Shown one piece after another: positions 22,511 to 34,254 of a stretch of 64,000 nt of DNA; the first letter of the stretch is position 1, and every line of letters starts with the position of its first letter. Origin of the DNA: Nemertoderma westbladi (Eukaryota; Xenacoelomorpha; Nemertodermatida; Nemertodermatidae). The stretch spans positions 80,960 to 144,959 of the forward strand of contig JAUCBJ010009031.1 of NCBI GenBank assembly GCA_032718475.1. Direction: 5' to 3'. The notes under the pieces were generated by a model, which did not search any database, was not told the origin of the DNA, and saw only the letters and a list, made by a program, of their open reading frames with translations. The translations under genes and the position numbers were made by a program.

Positions 22511-23745
22511 AACTTAACCCTGAGAAGCCCAAGGAAGGAATCCACCCCCCTCTGTTGTTTTTTTTAGATTCTATAGAGATTATCGTTCAAGGGAACTCCA
22601 AATTCCATGTAATTTCCTCAAATTTATCAGGGAACATTATGAAATAAACTAAAAGTTCACACGACCTATAGTTTTCAAGATATAAGGAAGCTGTGACACC
22701 TATGTCAGCACTTTTCAGCACTGAAATTTCATATTTCAGTTTCTTTGGGGTAACTTCAATCTATGGTGAAATAAATCGTCAAAATTCGGTTATTTTGAAC
22801 ACCGAACAAATTGAAAACAATTATGGGTAAAATTTCGTGTTGTAATTTGGAAATTTAAAAAGTACCACAAGAGCACCAAAAGTGCAAGTAGTGTAAAATT
22901 TAAAATTTTGAAATAGGATACAACGTCAATATCCTTACCCATACTGAGGTTTTCTTATGTGCTGATTTCATTGGTGACAATTATAAGACGGTGTAGTTAA
23001 CCAAAATTGCTCGAAACTGAAAAGATCCCCTAATATAAATTTTCAAATATATAATTTTCAAATAAACTACTTGTTTCAGTTAACTTATATCCAATGCCGT
23101 ATATATCGGTGATATTGGGTTATTTTGAAGGCTGAACCCATTTATATCAAAATTGTGTATAATTCTATGTCAAAATTCTGAATTTTTAAGAAGCACCACA
23201 ATAGCACGAAAAGTGCAGGTAGTAAAAGACGAAAAAATTTATTTCGCAATTGCGGAAAAAACTTGAATTGGAGTGAAAAAATAGACAACGGATTTGGAAT
23301 CAGTGTGGTTGTATTGTATACAAAAGTGTATTTGCATGTAAATACTTAGATTTTTCGAAAAATTTTCCAAAAATATGCATGCAATGAAATTCTTTAGCAC
23401 CACGAAATGTGCTAATTAGTGTCAATCCGACAAATGTTTCAGGAATTTTCTTCAGATCCATTTTTGTAATATGTTTGTGTACGGTTTGACCAATTTTCAA
23501 AAAACATTCAAACATATAGAGCCGCATTAAGCATGGTACAAAATTTATTTTTGGTACCCTGTGCGAAAAGTGCTAACACGGTGTCACTACTGTGGTTTTC
23601 AAAATTTGTTTTTTGGTTTTGAGTTTGTAATGTGCATGTGAAGGTTTCCATCAAATTAAAAAAAAATCCATTCACAAATAGCCGAGATCAGTAGGGAGGG
23701 TGGAATCCACCCCCCCACCTGGGCGTTTCAGGAGTAGAAAAGATT
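22511..23745. mobile_element. Possible non-autonomous DNA transposon (MITE-like), degenerate
   Basis: An AT-rich non-coding stretch. It begins at TTAA-CCCTGAGAAGCCCA and ends near GGGCGTTTCAGG, which is roughly its inverted counterpart. Both ends hold GGAATCCACCCCC-like runs. Inside, a block ending AAAAGTGCA(A/G)GTAGT occurs twice (near 22885 and 23215). No TTAA is seen at the right edge, so the boundaries and the class are uncertain. Confidence 0.4.
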
Positions 23746-24063
23746 ATATAGACACATATTTAAAAAAAGAACTGCATTGCACAAACTTTTAAGTAAAATT
23801 GTTCTTTATATACAAAAATGAAACAAAATCACATTTGAACTATAATAATATAGATCAACCGCAGCCTTCTTTAACGCTATTTGGCCCGGGGGGGGGGTGG
23901 TCTATTGATGAATCCAACTGCACATGCAGCATTGGCAAATAGACCAAATCTCTAACCACATCATCCGTTGCCACTTCTCATGTTCTGGAAGACTGGCTAA
24001 GAAATTTCCTAAGGTGATTCTGATTGTGTGCTACTCTCTAACTAGTGTTGACCCTGTAGAGGG

Positions 24064-25140
24064 GTGGAAAATTTCTACTACAATCTACAAGCAGCTACTG
24101 ATGGAGTGGATCAATATGCATTTTTAACATTCCTGGGAGACTTTAATGCAAGTCTGCATCAAACACCTACATCGCCCTGGGTCTATAGCGATAGAGTTGT
24201 AAGCAGATTCAATTCCACTTCATTACCCAACAGAAAATGGGACCAGTGGCATTTATCAATATGTTGGGGATACGAGATAACCAATATTAATCTCGTATCA
24301 TAACCAACATTGGGGGGGGGGGGGGGGCGACACAAGCCCCAAAGCCACAGAGAGAGGTCAAACCACCTCGGAGGGAATACAGCTAGTAGAGGCTAGCAGC
24401 GGAGGGGAAACACTCCCAGGGAGTGCCAAGGTGACAAGTAGTATATTAGCCAATAGTGGGGAAGGAAGCACGTGATAGGGAACAGGAAAGCATCCATTGG
24501 GTAGAGGGCCAAAGTAGAGTAAGAAGGTGAACCAATATTCAATGTATTAATCATATATTATCTTACATTACTGGTTTACCGGTCAGTTGTGTTATTCAGT
24601 TCAGTAAGTGCAGACTGGTCATAGTTAATGACCGCCACCGCCATACCAGTAACAATTTATCTGTATTTCTGCTTTAATCATATATTGTGCTATTACTGCC
24701 TATATTAACTAATATCGAAAGACAACAGGAACTTTTACAGTTTTCCCAGTCGGCCTCGGCCAAAGCCAATAGCATGATCCCCAGCAGAACGGTGACGCGT
24801 ACTTTAATAACCCGGTCGGGATCTCTGATCCCGTCGCAAGAGTTAACCGAAATTCCACCCATCTTCAGGATTTGATCTCTGGAAATGGATTGTTTTCGGC
24901 TGGAACCCAGTTCAAGAAGCGAACTGGAAAGCTATGGACTTATAGTGGACCCAGTGTTCACAAGTCCCAGATAGACCATATTCTGTTTCGTATGAAATAC
25001 AGGAGCTCTATAAAGACTGTAATGCATTTACTCTTCGATCCTTCTCCAGTGATCACTGCCTTATTGTGGCCAAGGTAAGACTTAGTCTGCGTGCTAGCAG
25101 AACAACGAAATCTACCTTGCCGCAGCATGACTGGTCCTCC
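24064..25140 (+). pseudogene. LINE copy 3 endonuclease domain, split by solo LTR
   Basis: The endonuclease nicks the chromosomal target to prime reverse transcription. GDFNA (metal-site region) lies at about 24130-24150 and SQIDHILFR at about 24965-24990. The 641-bp solo LTR separates them, and stop codons occur on both sides. It is not functional. Confidence 0.7.
24198..24838 (+). mobile_element. Solo LTR, family B, copy 2 (641 bp)
   Basis: Begins TGTAAGCAG, ends CCCGTCGCA, and is flanked by the 5-bp duplication AGAGT (24193-24197 and 24839-24843). It is homologous to 18912-19481, with shared landmarks GATACGAGAT, ACACTCCCAG, GGTGACGCGTAC and CCGGTCGGGAT. A homopolymeric G run lies near 24312. 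Confidence 0.92.
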
Positions 25141-25588
25141 CTGTTGCAACAGCCAACTTCACACTACAGCTGAGAAACATGTATGAGGTTCTTGCCTCTG
25201 AGGCGACAGATCACTGCGAGGGCTATACTGCCTTCACAGAAGCAGTAAAGTTGCAGAAACAGTTCCTGTATACCTCGAAACAGGAAATGGGCCCCCTGGA
25301 CTGACTACAAAATTCTGAAGTGCCGAAATGACCTCTATAAGGCACAGAAAGAGTCCCGACTCAAACAGACTACAGCGGCCAAGAATGCAGTTAAGGCTGC
25401 ATCTAGGTCCCTGATCAGGCAGTACTCTGTTATTCTACAGGAGCTAATAAACCAACAGGTGGATGCCATCAAAGATGCTGACGACAGCAGGCAATCACAC
25501 CAGGCATAGAAATCGATCAAATTGCTGACTGGGCGGAAAAGCCAACCAACCACCAAGGTTAAGGCTGAATCACCAGCCGATCGCCTCA

Positions 25589-26731
25589 ATGGTTGGAAGG
25601 CCCACTTTGAAAAGCTCCTCCCTCAATAATGGCAGGGTATTGCCTGATGACTTTATAGAAGTAAAAGTGTCTGAGTCTGTACTCCCAGATATTCCCATTG
25701 GCGATATCTCCTTTGCAGAACTGAAGGCTGCTGCGAAGAGCATTAAGACCAATCGTGCCAGTGGAGTAGATGGTGTTCCCCCTGAGGTCTTTAAAATACC
25801 TGAGTGTTTAAAGCTCATCTATCCCATCATAGTAGACATGTACTGAACAACAAGAGTCCCACAAGAAATGAAATCAAATAAGTTGGTGCCAGTTCCTAAG
25901 AAGGGCAACCTAACACTCTATGGTTCTTTTCGGGGAATCTCATTGATCTCGATTGCTGCATAGCTATACAATAGAATTCTATTAAATCGCATCAGGGATC
26001 CCATTGAGAGACTGCTCCGTGGAAATCAGAATGGGTTCCGTAAAGGTCGTGGGACCATGGAGCCCATTTTGGCACTTATAAGGATAATTTATTGAAGAGT
26101 TATCAATTAAGAAAGACAGGCATCTGGCTTTTATCTTTGTTTACTTCTTCAAGGCCTTTTATTCAGTCTCTCGCTCACGTATGTTCAGCATACTTTCATT
26201 ATATGGGATTCCTGGTGAAATTATTGCAGCAATCAGATCAGTATACGAGCAATGGTTCGACAACATTTGTGTCTACTGTTGACGGTGACTGTTTGTAATA
26301 TTTATTCAAACTAAAGAAATAACTTACATGCTCTATCAAGTTTACAGAATTTTTGTTACTTAACATATTTTGTAATAAACTGATAGCAAGGAACTTGCAA
26401 AACTTAGGAATTGTACTATGAATTTTCAACAGGGAAGTTATAAGTTCCAGTGGTATTAGTAGTTCCAGTACTCCTCTATGGGAGTCCATGCTGGGCTCTA
26501 ACTGCTGAGGACACCAAATCTCTGGATGGCACATTCACAAGAATGCTACGCCGGGTTCATTGTGTCAAGTACAATGCACACATCTCCAAACAGACACTAT
26601 ATAACATTGGAGGTGTCTCATTGGTTCCCCCAAGCTTGACACTAGAACAAAGTCGCCTCCTCTTTGCAGGATATTGCTTTCGCCTTGAGGACCAGCCATT
26701 GCATAATGTTGTACTTTGGCAGCCTCATTGA
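25589..26731 (+). pseudogene. LINE copy 3 reverse transcriptase, broken
   Basis: Pieces in order: NRASGVDGVPPEVFK (25750-25800), the RGISLISIAA block from about 25935 with a stop, motif A with VYFFKAFYS-type changes, then a gap of foreign DNA, and the C-terminal VVPVLLYGSPCWALTAED block from 26458 to a premature stop at 26731. The catalytic motif is missing. Confidence 0.8.
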
Positions 26732-27102
26732 GTGAATAAGCATGGTGGACAGCCCATGACTTTCTTGAGACGCATCTTAAAGGACACTGGCCTTGAAGAT
26801 GCGGATGATCTAGCAAAACTCATGGGTGATAGGTAGTTGTGGCGGCGCATTTTTGTTGACAAGCCGGCACAGCATTCTTAAAATTGCAGCTGCAATGCAG
26901 CATGCCGGTCCTAGTAGTAGTAGTAGTACGGGTCGGTGTCTGGTGCGCGGTTCTTCTAAGACAGGAACCTCATCAGTTGTCATGTCCCACTGAACATAAA
27001 ACAACATTAAATTAATATTATTAAAATACAAAATTTCACAATTGAATTTAAAAATTTGAAAAAAATATATTGAAAATAATAGAACAATATAAACAACTTT
27101 AC

Positions 27103-27296
27103 TTTTCGTCATTTTGTTCGCATCGGAATAAACTCATTATCGGATTTATTGTCGCCAGACAAGCAACTGTTAACCCAATAATACCATGATTTACGACATT
27201 ATCATCACCAAGCACAAAGCCACCCTCCTTGTTAAGAATAATAGTTACACCAATCCATGTGAGAAGCATCGCAATTGGCAAAACTACACGGTGAAT
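27103..27296 (-). CDS. FRRS1-like: Host gene exon: cytochrome b561 domain, second visible exon (FRRS1-like)
   Basis: A 194-bp exon on the minus strand. The acceptor TTTCGCAG precedes 27296 and the donor GTAAAG follows 27103. The upstream exon ends on a complete Gln codon, so this exon starts in phase 0, and it ends in phase 2 (GAA AA-). It reads IHRVVLPIAMLLTWIGVTI, then VVNHGIIGLTVACLATINPIMSLF and RCEQNDEK. The pattern matches the second and third core helices of the DOMON-associated cytochrome b561 domain, with predicted haem-ligand His in IHR and in NHG, and the NPIMSLFR loop. These proteins sit in membranes and pass electrons across them to reduce iron or other acceptors. The downstream intron (27102-19727) holds two LINE copies and a MITE-like element. 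Confidence 0.9.
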
Positions 27297-27327
27297 CTGC
27301 GAAATAAATAAACTCGGAATGACGGCG

Positions 27328-30300
27328 CGCTCCACGTACTACGCTCCACGTACTACACTCCACGTACTGCGCTCCATGCTCCACGTACTGCGCTCCACGC
27401 TCAACATACTATGCTCCACGCTCGACGTACTAATCTCCAAGCTCCATGTACTATACTCCACGCTCCACGTACAGCGCGCCACGCTCCACATACTGCGCTC
27501 CATGCTCCACATACTGCGCTCCATGATCCATGTACTATGCTCCATGTACTACGCTCCACGCTCAACATACTACGCTCCACGTACTACGCTCCACGCTCAA
27601 CATACTACGCTCCATGTACTACGCTCCACGCTCCACGTACTACGCTCCACGCTCAACATACTACGCTCCACGTACTACACTCCACGCTCCACGTACTACA
27701 CTCCACGCTCCATGTACTACGCTCCACGCTCCATGTACTACGCTCCACGCTCCACGTACTACGCTCCACGCTCCACGTACTACGCTCCACGCTCCATGTA
27801 CTACACTCCACGCTCCATGTACTATGCTCCACGCTCCACATACTACACTCCACGCTCCATGTACTACGCTCCACGCTCCATGTACTACGCTCCACGCTCC
27901 ATGTACTACGCTCCACGCTCCATGTACTACGCTCTACGCTCCATGTACTACACTCCACGCTCCATGTACTACACTCCACGCTCCATGTACTACGCTCTAC
28001 GCTCCACGTACTATGCTCCACGCTCCACGTACTACGCTCCACGCTCAACATACTACGCTCCACGTACTACACTCCACGCTCCACGTACTACACTCCACGC
28101 TCCACGTACTACACTCCACGCTCCACGTACTACACTCCACGCTCCATGTACTACGCTCCACGCTCCATGTACTACGCTCCACGCTCCACGTACTACGCTC
28201 CACGCTCCACGTACTACGCTCCACGCTCCATGTACTACACTCCACGCTCCACGTACTACACTCCACGCTCCACGTACTACACTCCACGCTCCATGTACTA
28301 CGCTCCACGCTCCATGTACTACGCTCCACGCTCCATGTACTACGCTCCACGCTCCATGTACTACGCTCTACGCTCCATGTACTACACTCCACGCTCCATG
28401 TACTACACTCCACGCTCCATGTACTACGCTCTACGCTCCACGTACTATGCTCCACGCTCCACGTACTACGCTCCACGCTCAACATACTACGCTCCACGTA
28501 CTACGCTCCACGCTCCACATACTATGCTCCACGCTCAACATACTACGCTCCACGTACTACGCTCCACGCTCCACGTACTACGCTCCACGCTCCACGTACT
28601 ACGCTCCACACTCCACGTACTACACTCCACGCTCCATGTACTACACTCCACGCTCCACATACTATGCTCCACGCTCCACGTACTACGCTCCACGCTCAAC
28701 ATACTACGCTCCACGTACTACGCTCCACGCTCCATGTACTACGCTCCACGCTCAACATACTACGCTCCACGTACTACGCTCCACGCTCAACATACTACGC
28801 TCCACGTACTACGCTCCACGCTCCACGTACTACGCTCCACGCTCCACGTACTACACTCCACGTACTATGCTCCACGCTCAACATACTACGCTCCACGTAC
28901 TACGCTCCACGCTCCATGTACTACTCCACGCTCCACGTACTACACTCCACGCTCCACGTACTACACTCCACGCTCCATGTACTACACGCTCCACGCTCCA
29001 CGTACTACGCTCCACGCTCCACGTACTACGCTCCACGCTCCACGTACTACGCTCCACGCTCCATGTACTACGCTCCACGCTCCACGTACTACGCTCCACG
29101 CTCCATGTACTACGCTCCATGCTCCACATACTATGCTCCACGCTCCACGTACTACGCTCCACGCTCCACGTACTATGCTCCATGCTCCACATACTATGCT
29201 CCACGCTCCACGTACTACGCTCCACGCTCCATGTACTACGCTCCATGCTCCACATACTATGCTCCACGCTCCACGTACTACGCTCCACGCTCAACATACT
29301 ACGCTCCACGTACTACGCTCCACGCTCCATGTACTACGCTCCACGCTCCACGTACTATGCTCCACGCTCCACGTACTACACTCCACGCTCCATGTACTAC
29401 GCTCCACGCTCCACGTACTATGCTCCACGCTCCACGTACTACACTCCACGCTCCACGTACTACGCTCCACGCTCCACGTACTACACTCCACGCTCCACGT
29501 ACTACGCTCCACGCTCCATGTACTACACTCCACACTCCACGTACTATGCTCCACGCTCCACGTACTATGCTCCACGTACTATGCTCCACGCTCAACATAC
29601 TACGCTCCACGTACTACGCTCCACGCTCCACGTACTACACTCCATGATCCATGTACTACGCTCCATGATCCATGTACTACACTCCACGCTCCACGTACTA
29701 CGCTCCACGCTCCACGTACTACACTCCACGCTCCATGTACTACGCTCCATGCTCCACATACTATGCTCCACGCTCCACGTACTACACTCCATGATCCATG
29801 TAATATGCTCCACACTACACGTACTACACTCCATGATCCATGTACTATGCTCCACACTACACGTACTACACTCCACGCTCCATGTACTACGCTCCACGCT
29901 CCACGTACTACGCTCCACGCTCCATGTACTACGCTCCACGCTCCATGTACTACGCTCTACGCTCCATGTACTACACTCCACGCTCCATGTACTACGCTCT
30001 ACGCTCCATGTACTACGCTCTACGCTCCATGTACTACACTCCACGCTCCATGTACTACACTCCACGCTCCATGTACTACGCTCCACGCTCCACGTACTAC
30101 GCTCCACGCTCCACGTACTACGCTCCACGCTCCATGTACTACGCTCCACGCTCCATGTACTACGCTCCACGCTCCATGTACTACGCTCTACGCTCCATGT
30201 ACTACACTCCACGCTCCATGTACTACACTCCACGCTCCATGTACTACGCTCCACGCTCCACGTACTACGCTCCACGCTCCACGTACTACGCTCCACGCTC

Positions 30301-31620
30301 CACGTACTACACTCCACGCTCCATGTACTACGCTCCATGCTCCACATACTATGCTCCACGCTCCACGTACTACACCCCATGATCCATGTACTACACTCCA
30401 CGCTCCATGTACTACGCTCCATGCTCCACATACTATGCTCCACGCTCCACATACTACGATCCACATACTACGCTCCACATACTACGCTGCACATACTACG
30501 CTCCACATACTACGTTCCACATACTACGCTCCACATACTACGCTCCACATACTACGCTCCACATACTACGCTCCACGCTCCACATACTACGCTCCATGCT
30601 CCACATAATACGCTCCACATACTATGCTCCACGCTCCACATACTACGCTCCACATACTACGATCCACATACTACGCTCCACATACTATGCTCCACATACT
30701 ACACTCATCATACTATGCTCCACATACTACGCTCCACATACTACGCTCCACATACTACGCTCCACGCTCCACATACTACGCTCCACATACTACGCTCCAC
30801 ATACTACGCTCCACATACTATGCTCCACATACTACGCTCCACATACTATGCTCCACATACTACGCTCCACGCTCCACATACTACGCTCATCATATTACGC
30901 TCTACATACTATGCTCCACATACTACGCTCCACATACTATGCTCCACATACTACGCTCCACGCTCCACATACTACGCTCATCATATTACGCTCTACATAC
31001 TATGCTCCACATACTACGCTCCACATACTATGCTCCCCGCTCCACGTACTATGCTCCACATACTATGCTCCATGCTCCACATACTACACTCCACATACTA
31101 CGCTCCACATACTACGCTCCAAATACTACGCTCCACATACTACACTCCACATACTACGCTCCACATACTACGCTCCACATACTACGCTCCACATACTATG
31201 CTGCACATACTACGCTCCACATACTACACTCCACATACTACGCTCCACATACTACGCTCCACATACTACGCTCCACATACTACGCTCCACATACTACGCT
31301 CCACATACTACACTCCACATACTACGCTCCACATACTACACTCCACATACTACGCTCCACATACTACGCTCCACATACTACTCTCCACATAATACACTCC
31401 ACATACTACGCTCCACATACTATGCTCCACATACTACACTCCACATACTACGCTCCACATACTACACTCCACATACTACGCTCCACATACTACGCTCCAC
31501 ATACTACGCTCCACATACTACGCCCCACATACTACGCTCCACATACTACGCTCCACATACTACGCTCCACATACTACGCTCCACATACTGCGCTCCACAT
31601 ACTACGCTCATCATACTACG
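27328..31620. repeat. Heptamer-based minisatellite filling a host intron
   Basis: About 4.3 kb of tandem heptamers. From 27328 to about 30450 the unit is 21 bp (one TACTACG and two CTCCACG-type heptamers). From about 30450 to 31620 it is mainly 14 bp (TACTACG and CTCCACA). Most variants are CG to TG or CA (ACG to ATG or ACA). Because 21 is a multiple of three, very long frames stay open in several phases on both strands; they are by-products and not genes. The array lies between two exons of the FRRS1-like gene. It ends about 10 bases from the donor at 31630 and about 31 bases from the acceptor at 27297. Confidence 0.97.
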
Positions 31621-31630
31621 AATTACTTAC

Positions 31631-31753
31631 TTGAAACCATGGTTTTTTGTTAAATATTTTCTTGTTAGCGAAGTAGGGTTTAAGATATCTGGCTAGTAAT
31701 ATTCCAGGGGGAGCCAGGATAATCCAAGCAACGATCATACATGAAGCATGTGC
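31631..31753 (-). CDS. FRRS1-like: Host gene exon: cytochrome b561 domain, first visible exon (FRRS1-like)
   Basis: A 123-bp exon (41 codons) on the minus strand, too short to stand out as an open frame. The acceptor CCATCAG precedes 31753 and the donor GTAAGT follows 31631. It reads AHASCMIVAWIILAPPGIL, then LARYLKP and KKPWFQ. This is the first core helix of the b561 domain, with the haem-ligand His in AHA and the conserved AW...PPGIL.ARY signature. It joins exactly to IHRVVLP in the exon at 27296. Upstream exons with the DOMON domain should lie further right, but none was identified before the E2 insertion or in the rest of the window. A SINE lies about 90 bp upstream. Confidence 0.88.
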
Positions 31754-31839
31754 CTGATGGATAAACAAATTAGATAAATATTAATATTGAATGGGAGAAT
31801 CTTTTAGGCTCGTTAAACCAAGGAATGCCTGTTCACCAC

Positions 31840-32047
31840 CATGGGTGATCTTCCACAGTAGATGCTTCCCCACTGTTTCCCAAGTTACCTTGGTCTCATT
31901 TATCGACCAGTTAAGGATGAAATCCAGGGTTGGGCTAGGCTGAAGCATTTAAAGCACTGTGCCCAAACAGTGTTGCCCCCATCTAGGGATCGAACCAATA
32001 CCTACTGATTGGAAGCCCAGGAATGTCACTACTAGACCAAACTGCAG
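31840..32047 (-). mobile_element. tRNA-derived SINE
   Basis: On the minus strand a pol III A-box-like TGGTCTAGTAGTGAC (32039-32025) is followed by a perfect-looking B box GGTTCGATCCC (31996-31986), at tRNA-like spacing, then a longer non-tRNA body. It does not fold as a complete tRNA with an acceptor stem in place. The left boundary is approximate. Confidence 0.65.
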
Positions 32048-32644
32048 CTAATATTAATATTAATACTTTGTTTTATCAGCACTTAACCCACACTACTGTC
32101 AGCAAGTATTGGTTGACAAAAATGTGCCTATTAAATAGCATCTCATCAAAAATATGCAACCCTACCGAATAGTGTGGCGGTGGCTGTTGTTGTTTTTTGT
32201 TTACTACTAACAGGTCTTTGTCAAATAAAACCAACCTGACTGCAAGCATAATTGTTACCAAATAGATATGATTTAGTAAAACAACAAATCAACTGCTCCC
32301 CGCTGCCACATTTCAAATGAAATTTGAGGACCCCCAAATCCACACCCGTACCCACGCCAACGGGTGTGATACAACCCATTCAGATAAGACAATTCTACGG
32401 TTCTAATGGAACGTCACTCTGGCGGATTATGAACTCTGAGTTTAATTGAACATCTTCGGCGCCGAATGCAGCGTACGGTTGATCGCTCAATGACCGAAAC
32501 ACTGCAGTAATCCTAGAACTAAAATTCATTATTCTCACCAATGATTTATATAAATTTAAGAACATCATCACTCAGTGCAGGCACTCTTAAACGGCACCAG
32601 ATCAACTCCAGTGTCATGTTGGCTTTCTTTGTGGTGATTTGTGG
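32048..32644. other. No recognisable feature
   Basis: Non-coding DNA between the SINE and LINE copy 4. I see no exon with plausible splice sites and family match, no tandem repeat and no transposon terminus. Confidence 0.5.
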
Positions 32645-33610
32645 CAGATCAACTTCAATGTGTGTCTGTAGACCTTAGACCATCTTAATAATGATGGGGT
32701 GATAGTAACACCCCCTACTGGCACAAGAAGTCGAGGAAATCCAGCCAAGTACCTCACAGATTTAGACTTTGCTGATGACTTAAGAGTACTGTCAGAATCA
32801 CTAGAGGGAGCCCAAAGGCTCCACTGCTCACTGGAACAGGTTGCTTCTAGTGTTGGTTTTTTTTGTAAATTCCAAGAAGAAAATCATGACAGTCAACCTA
32901 GACAGCCCTCAATAAATGTCTGCTCGTAATAACATAAGCTCTAAGGATGGCTTTCTTGAGCACGTGGATGACTTCTGCTACTTGGGATCATGGATCAGAA
33001 ATTCAGGTGAAGACCTTCGGATACGTAAGGGGAAGGCATGGGCAGCGTTAAATAGTCTGTCCAGGATTTGGAAGTCCCACAGAATAAAACGGAACCTTAA
33101 GGTTCTATTATTTATGGCAGCAGTAGTACCAGTAGTCTTATATGGAGTCCATGCTGGGCTCTAACTGCAGAGGATACCAAATCTCTGGGTGGCACTTTCC
33201 CAAGAATGCTGCGCCGGGTTCATTGTGTCAAGTACAATGCACATACCTCCAATCAGACTCTATACAACATTGGAGGTGTTCCATTAATCTCCCCTAGCTT
33301 GACACTTGGACGGAACCGCCTCCGCTTTGTAGGACATTGCTTTCGATCATATACCAGCCAGTGTATAATCTCGTGCGTGCATTGGCGCCCTCATGGAGCG
33401 AATAAGCATGGTGGACAGCCCCTGACTTTCTTTAGACGCATCTTAAAGGACACTGGCCTTGAAGATGCGGATGATCTAGCAAATGTCATGGATTTTAGGG
33501 AGTTGTGGCGGCGCAATTTTGTCGACGAGCCAGCACAGCATTCTTAATATATGTAATATATATATATAATGCAGCTGCAATGCAGCATGCCGATCGTAGT
33601 AGTAGTAGTA
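32645..33610 (+). mobile_element. LINE copy 4, 5'-truncated 3' end
   Basis: The sequence matches copy 1 from about position 450 to the 3' end. It finishes in GCATGCCGATCGTAG followed by TAG repeats (33595-33612). The 5' truncation is typical of incomplete reverse transcription. Confidence 0.88.
32690..33547 (+). pseudogene. LINE copy 4 reverse transcriptase, C-terminal, frameshifted
   Basis: Recognisable pieces are LTDLDFADDLRVLSE (32745 on), EHVDDFCYLGSWIRNSGEDL (32960 on), and MLRRVHCVKYNAHTSNQ (33206 on) to the TAA at 33545. They lie in different frames with at least two frameshifts (near 32860 and 33140-33160). It is dead. Confidence 0.85.
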
Positions 33611-33615
33611 GTGTG

Positions 33616-34254
33616 TCTGTAGCTTGGTGTATTTTGGAACTTCACACCAAGATCATCATAGAACTGAGCTATTTCTAGTTTTGATGCATCGAGTGCGTGC
33701 TGAAAACACAGGGTTATGGAATTATGAAGATCTAGGTGCACTATTTTGCTTCAGAGATTATACAGATATGGGACAATGAATCGTGATTCAAAATAAGCGA
33801 TAACTTACTCTACACTATTCCATTTTCGACTTACCTTTTCCACAACATCAACCATTTTTGAAGGTTTTCGTAAACTTTAATTTATTATTATAAATATTGT
33901 GGTTGCTTAGAGATTACTAGACAACACAGATACCAATAGACATGACGCGAGAAGACCAGTAACATCGTATAGAGCTGAAAATGTTCTACTAATTCGAATT
34001 TATCCTATATAAATAATATTGCATAATGGAGTCAAAGCCTTTTCTACAACCAATACATTCATACATGCATGATATAATTGGCTTGCACTAAGAACCAGAA
34101 ACAAAGCCGCTCAAACCACTTTATCATCAGTCACACACTATCCTATCAATGTACCTTAATGCAGCAATGTTGTCACCTCCATTGTCCTTGACCGAAAGGT
34201 GAAGGAATGGTTATGGTACCCTAACCACCCAACTATCCTACAAGAGTTGTAGTC
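33616..34254. other. Unassigned DNA before the 33-bp minisatellite
   Basis: No gene is supported. On the minus strand a TTTTCAG at about 33701 precedes a short open stretch (HALDASKLEIAQFYDDLGVK) that could be an exon, but I recognise no family. The rest is AT-rich. Confidence 0.4.

Larger units (their letters stand above)
23925..26940 (+). mobile_element. LINE copy 3, nearly full span but heavily damaged
   Basis: It carries an endonuclease-like region and RT. The endonuclease part shows FLGDFNASLHQTP before the solo LTR and KKRTGKLWTYSGPSVHKSQIDHILFR after it, both typical of apurinic-type LINE endonucleases. The RT entry begins near 25905 and matches copy 1. The middle of RT (from about 26287 to 26455) is replaced by unrelated AT-rich DNA, removing motifs B and C. 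Several stops and frameshifts are present. It ends with TAG-type repeats at about 26920-26937. Confidence 0.85.

Noticed and set aside
27319-31696. Very long open frames (up to 1357 codons) with YYAPRST or TTLHAPR repeats, on both strands
   Set aside because: They follow from a 21-bp repeat unit, which is a multiple of three. They are open in several phases on both strands and lie inside an intron, with variation set by CpG decay and no sign of codon constraint.
31980-32047. A functional tRNA gene
   Set aside because: A and B boxes are present, but the acceptor stem is not evident and the sequence runs into a longer body, as in a SINE.
33616-33701. Possible exon on the minus strand after TTTTCAG (HALDASKLEIAQFYDDLGVK)
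   Set aside because: No family recognised, no donor identified, and one end runs into the LINE microsatellite tail. It is too weak to annotate.
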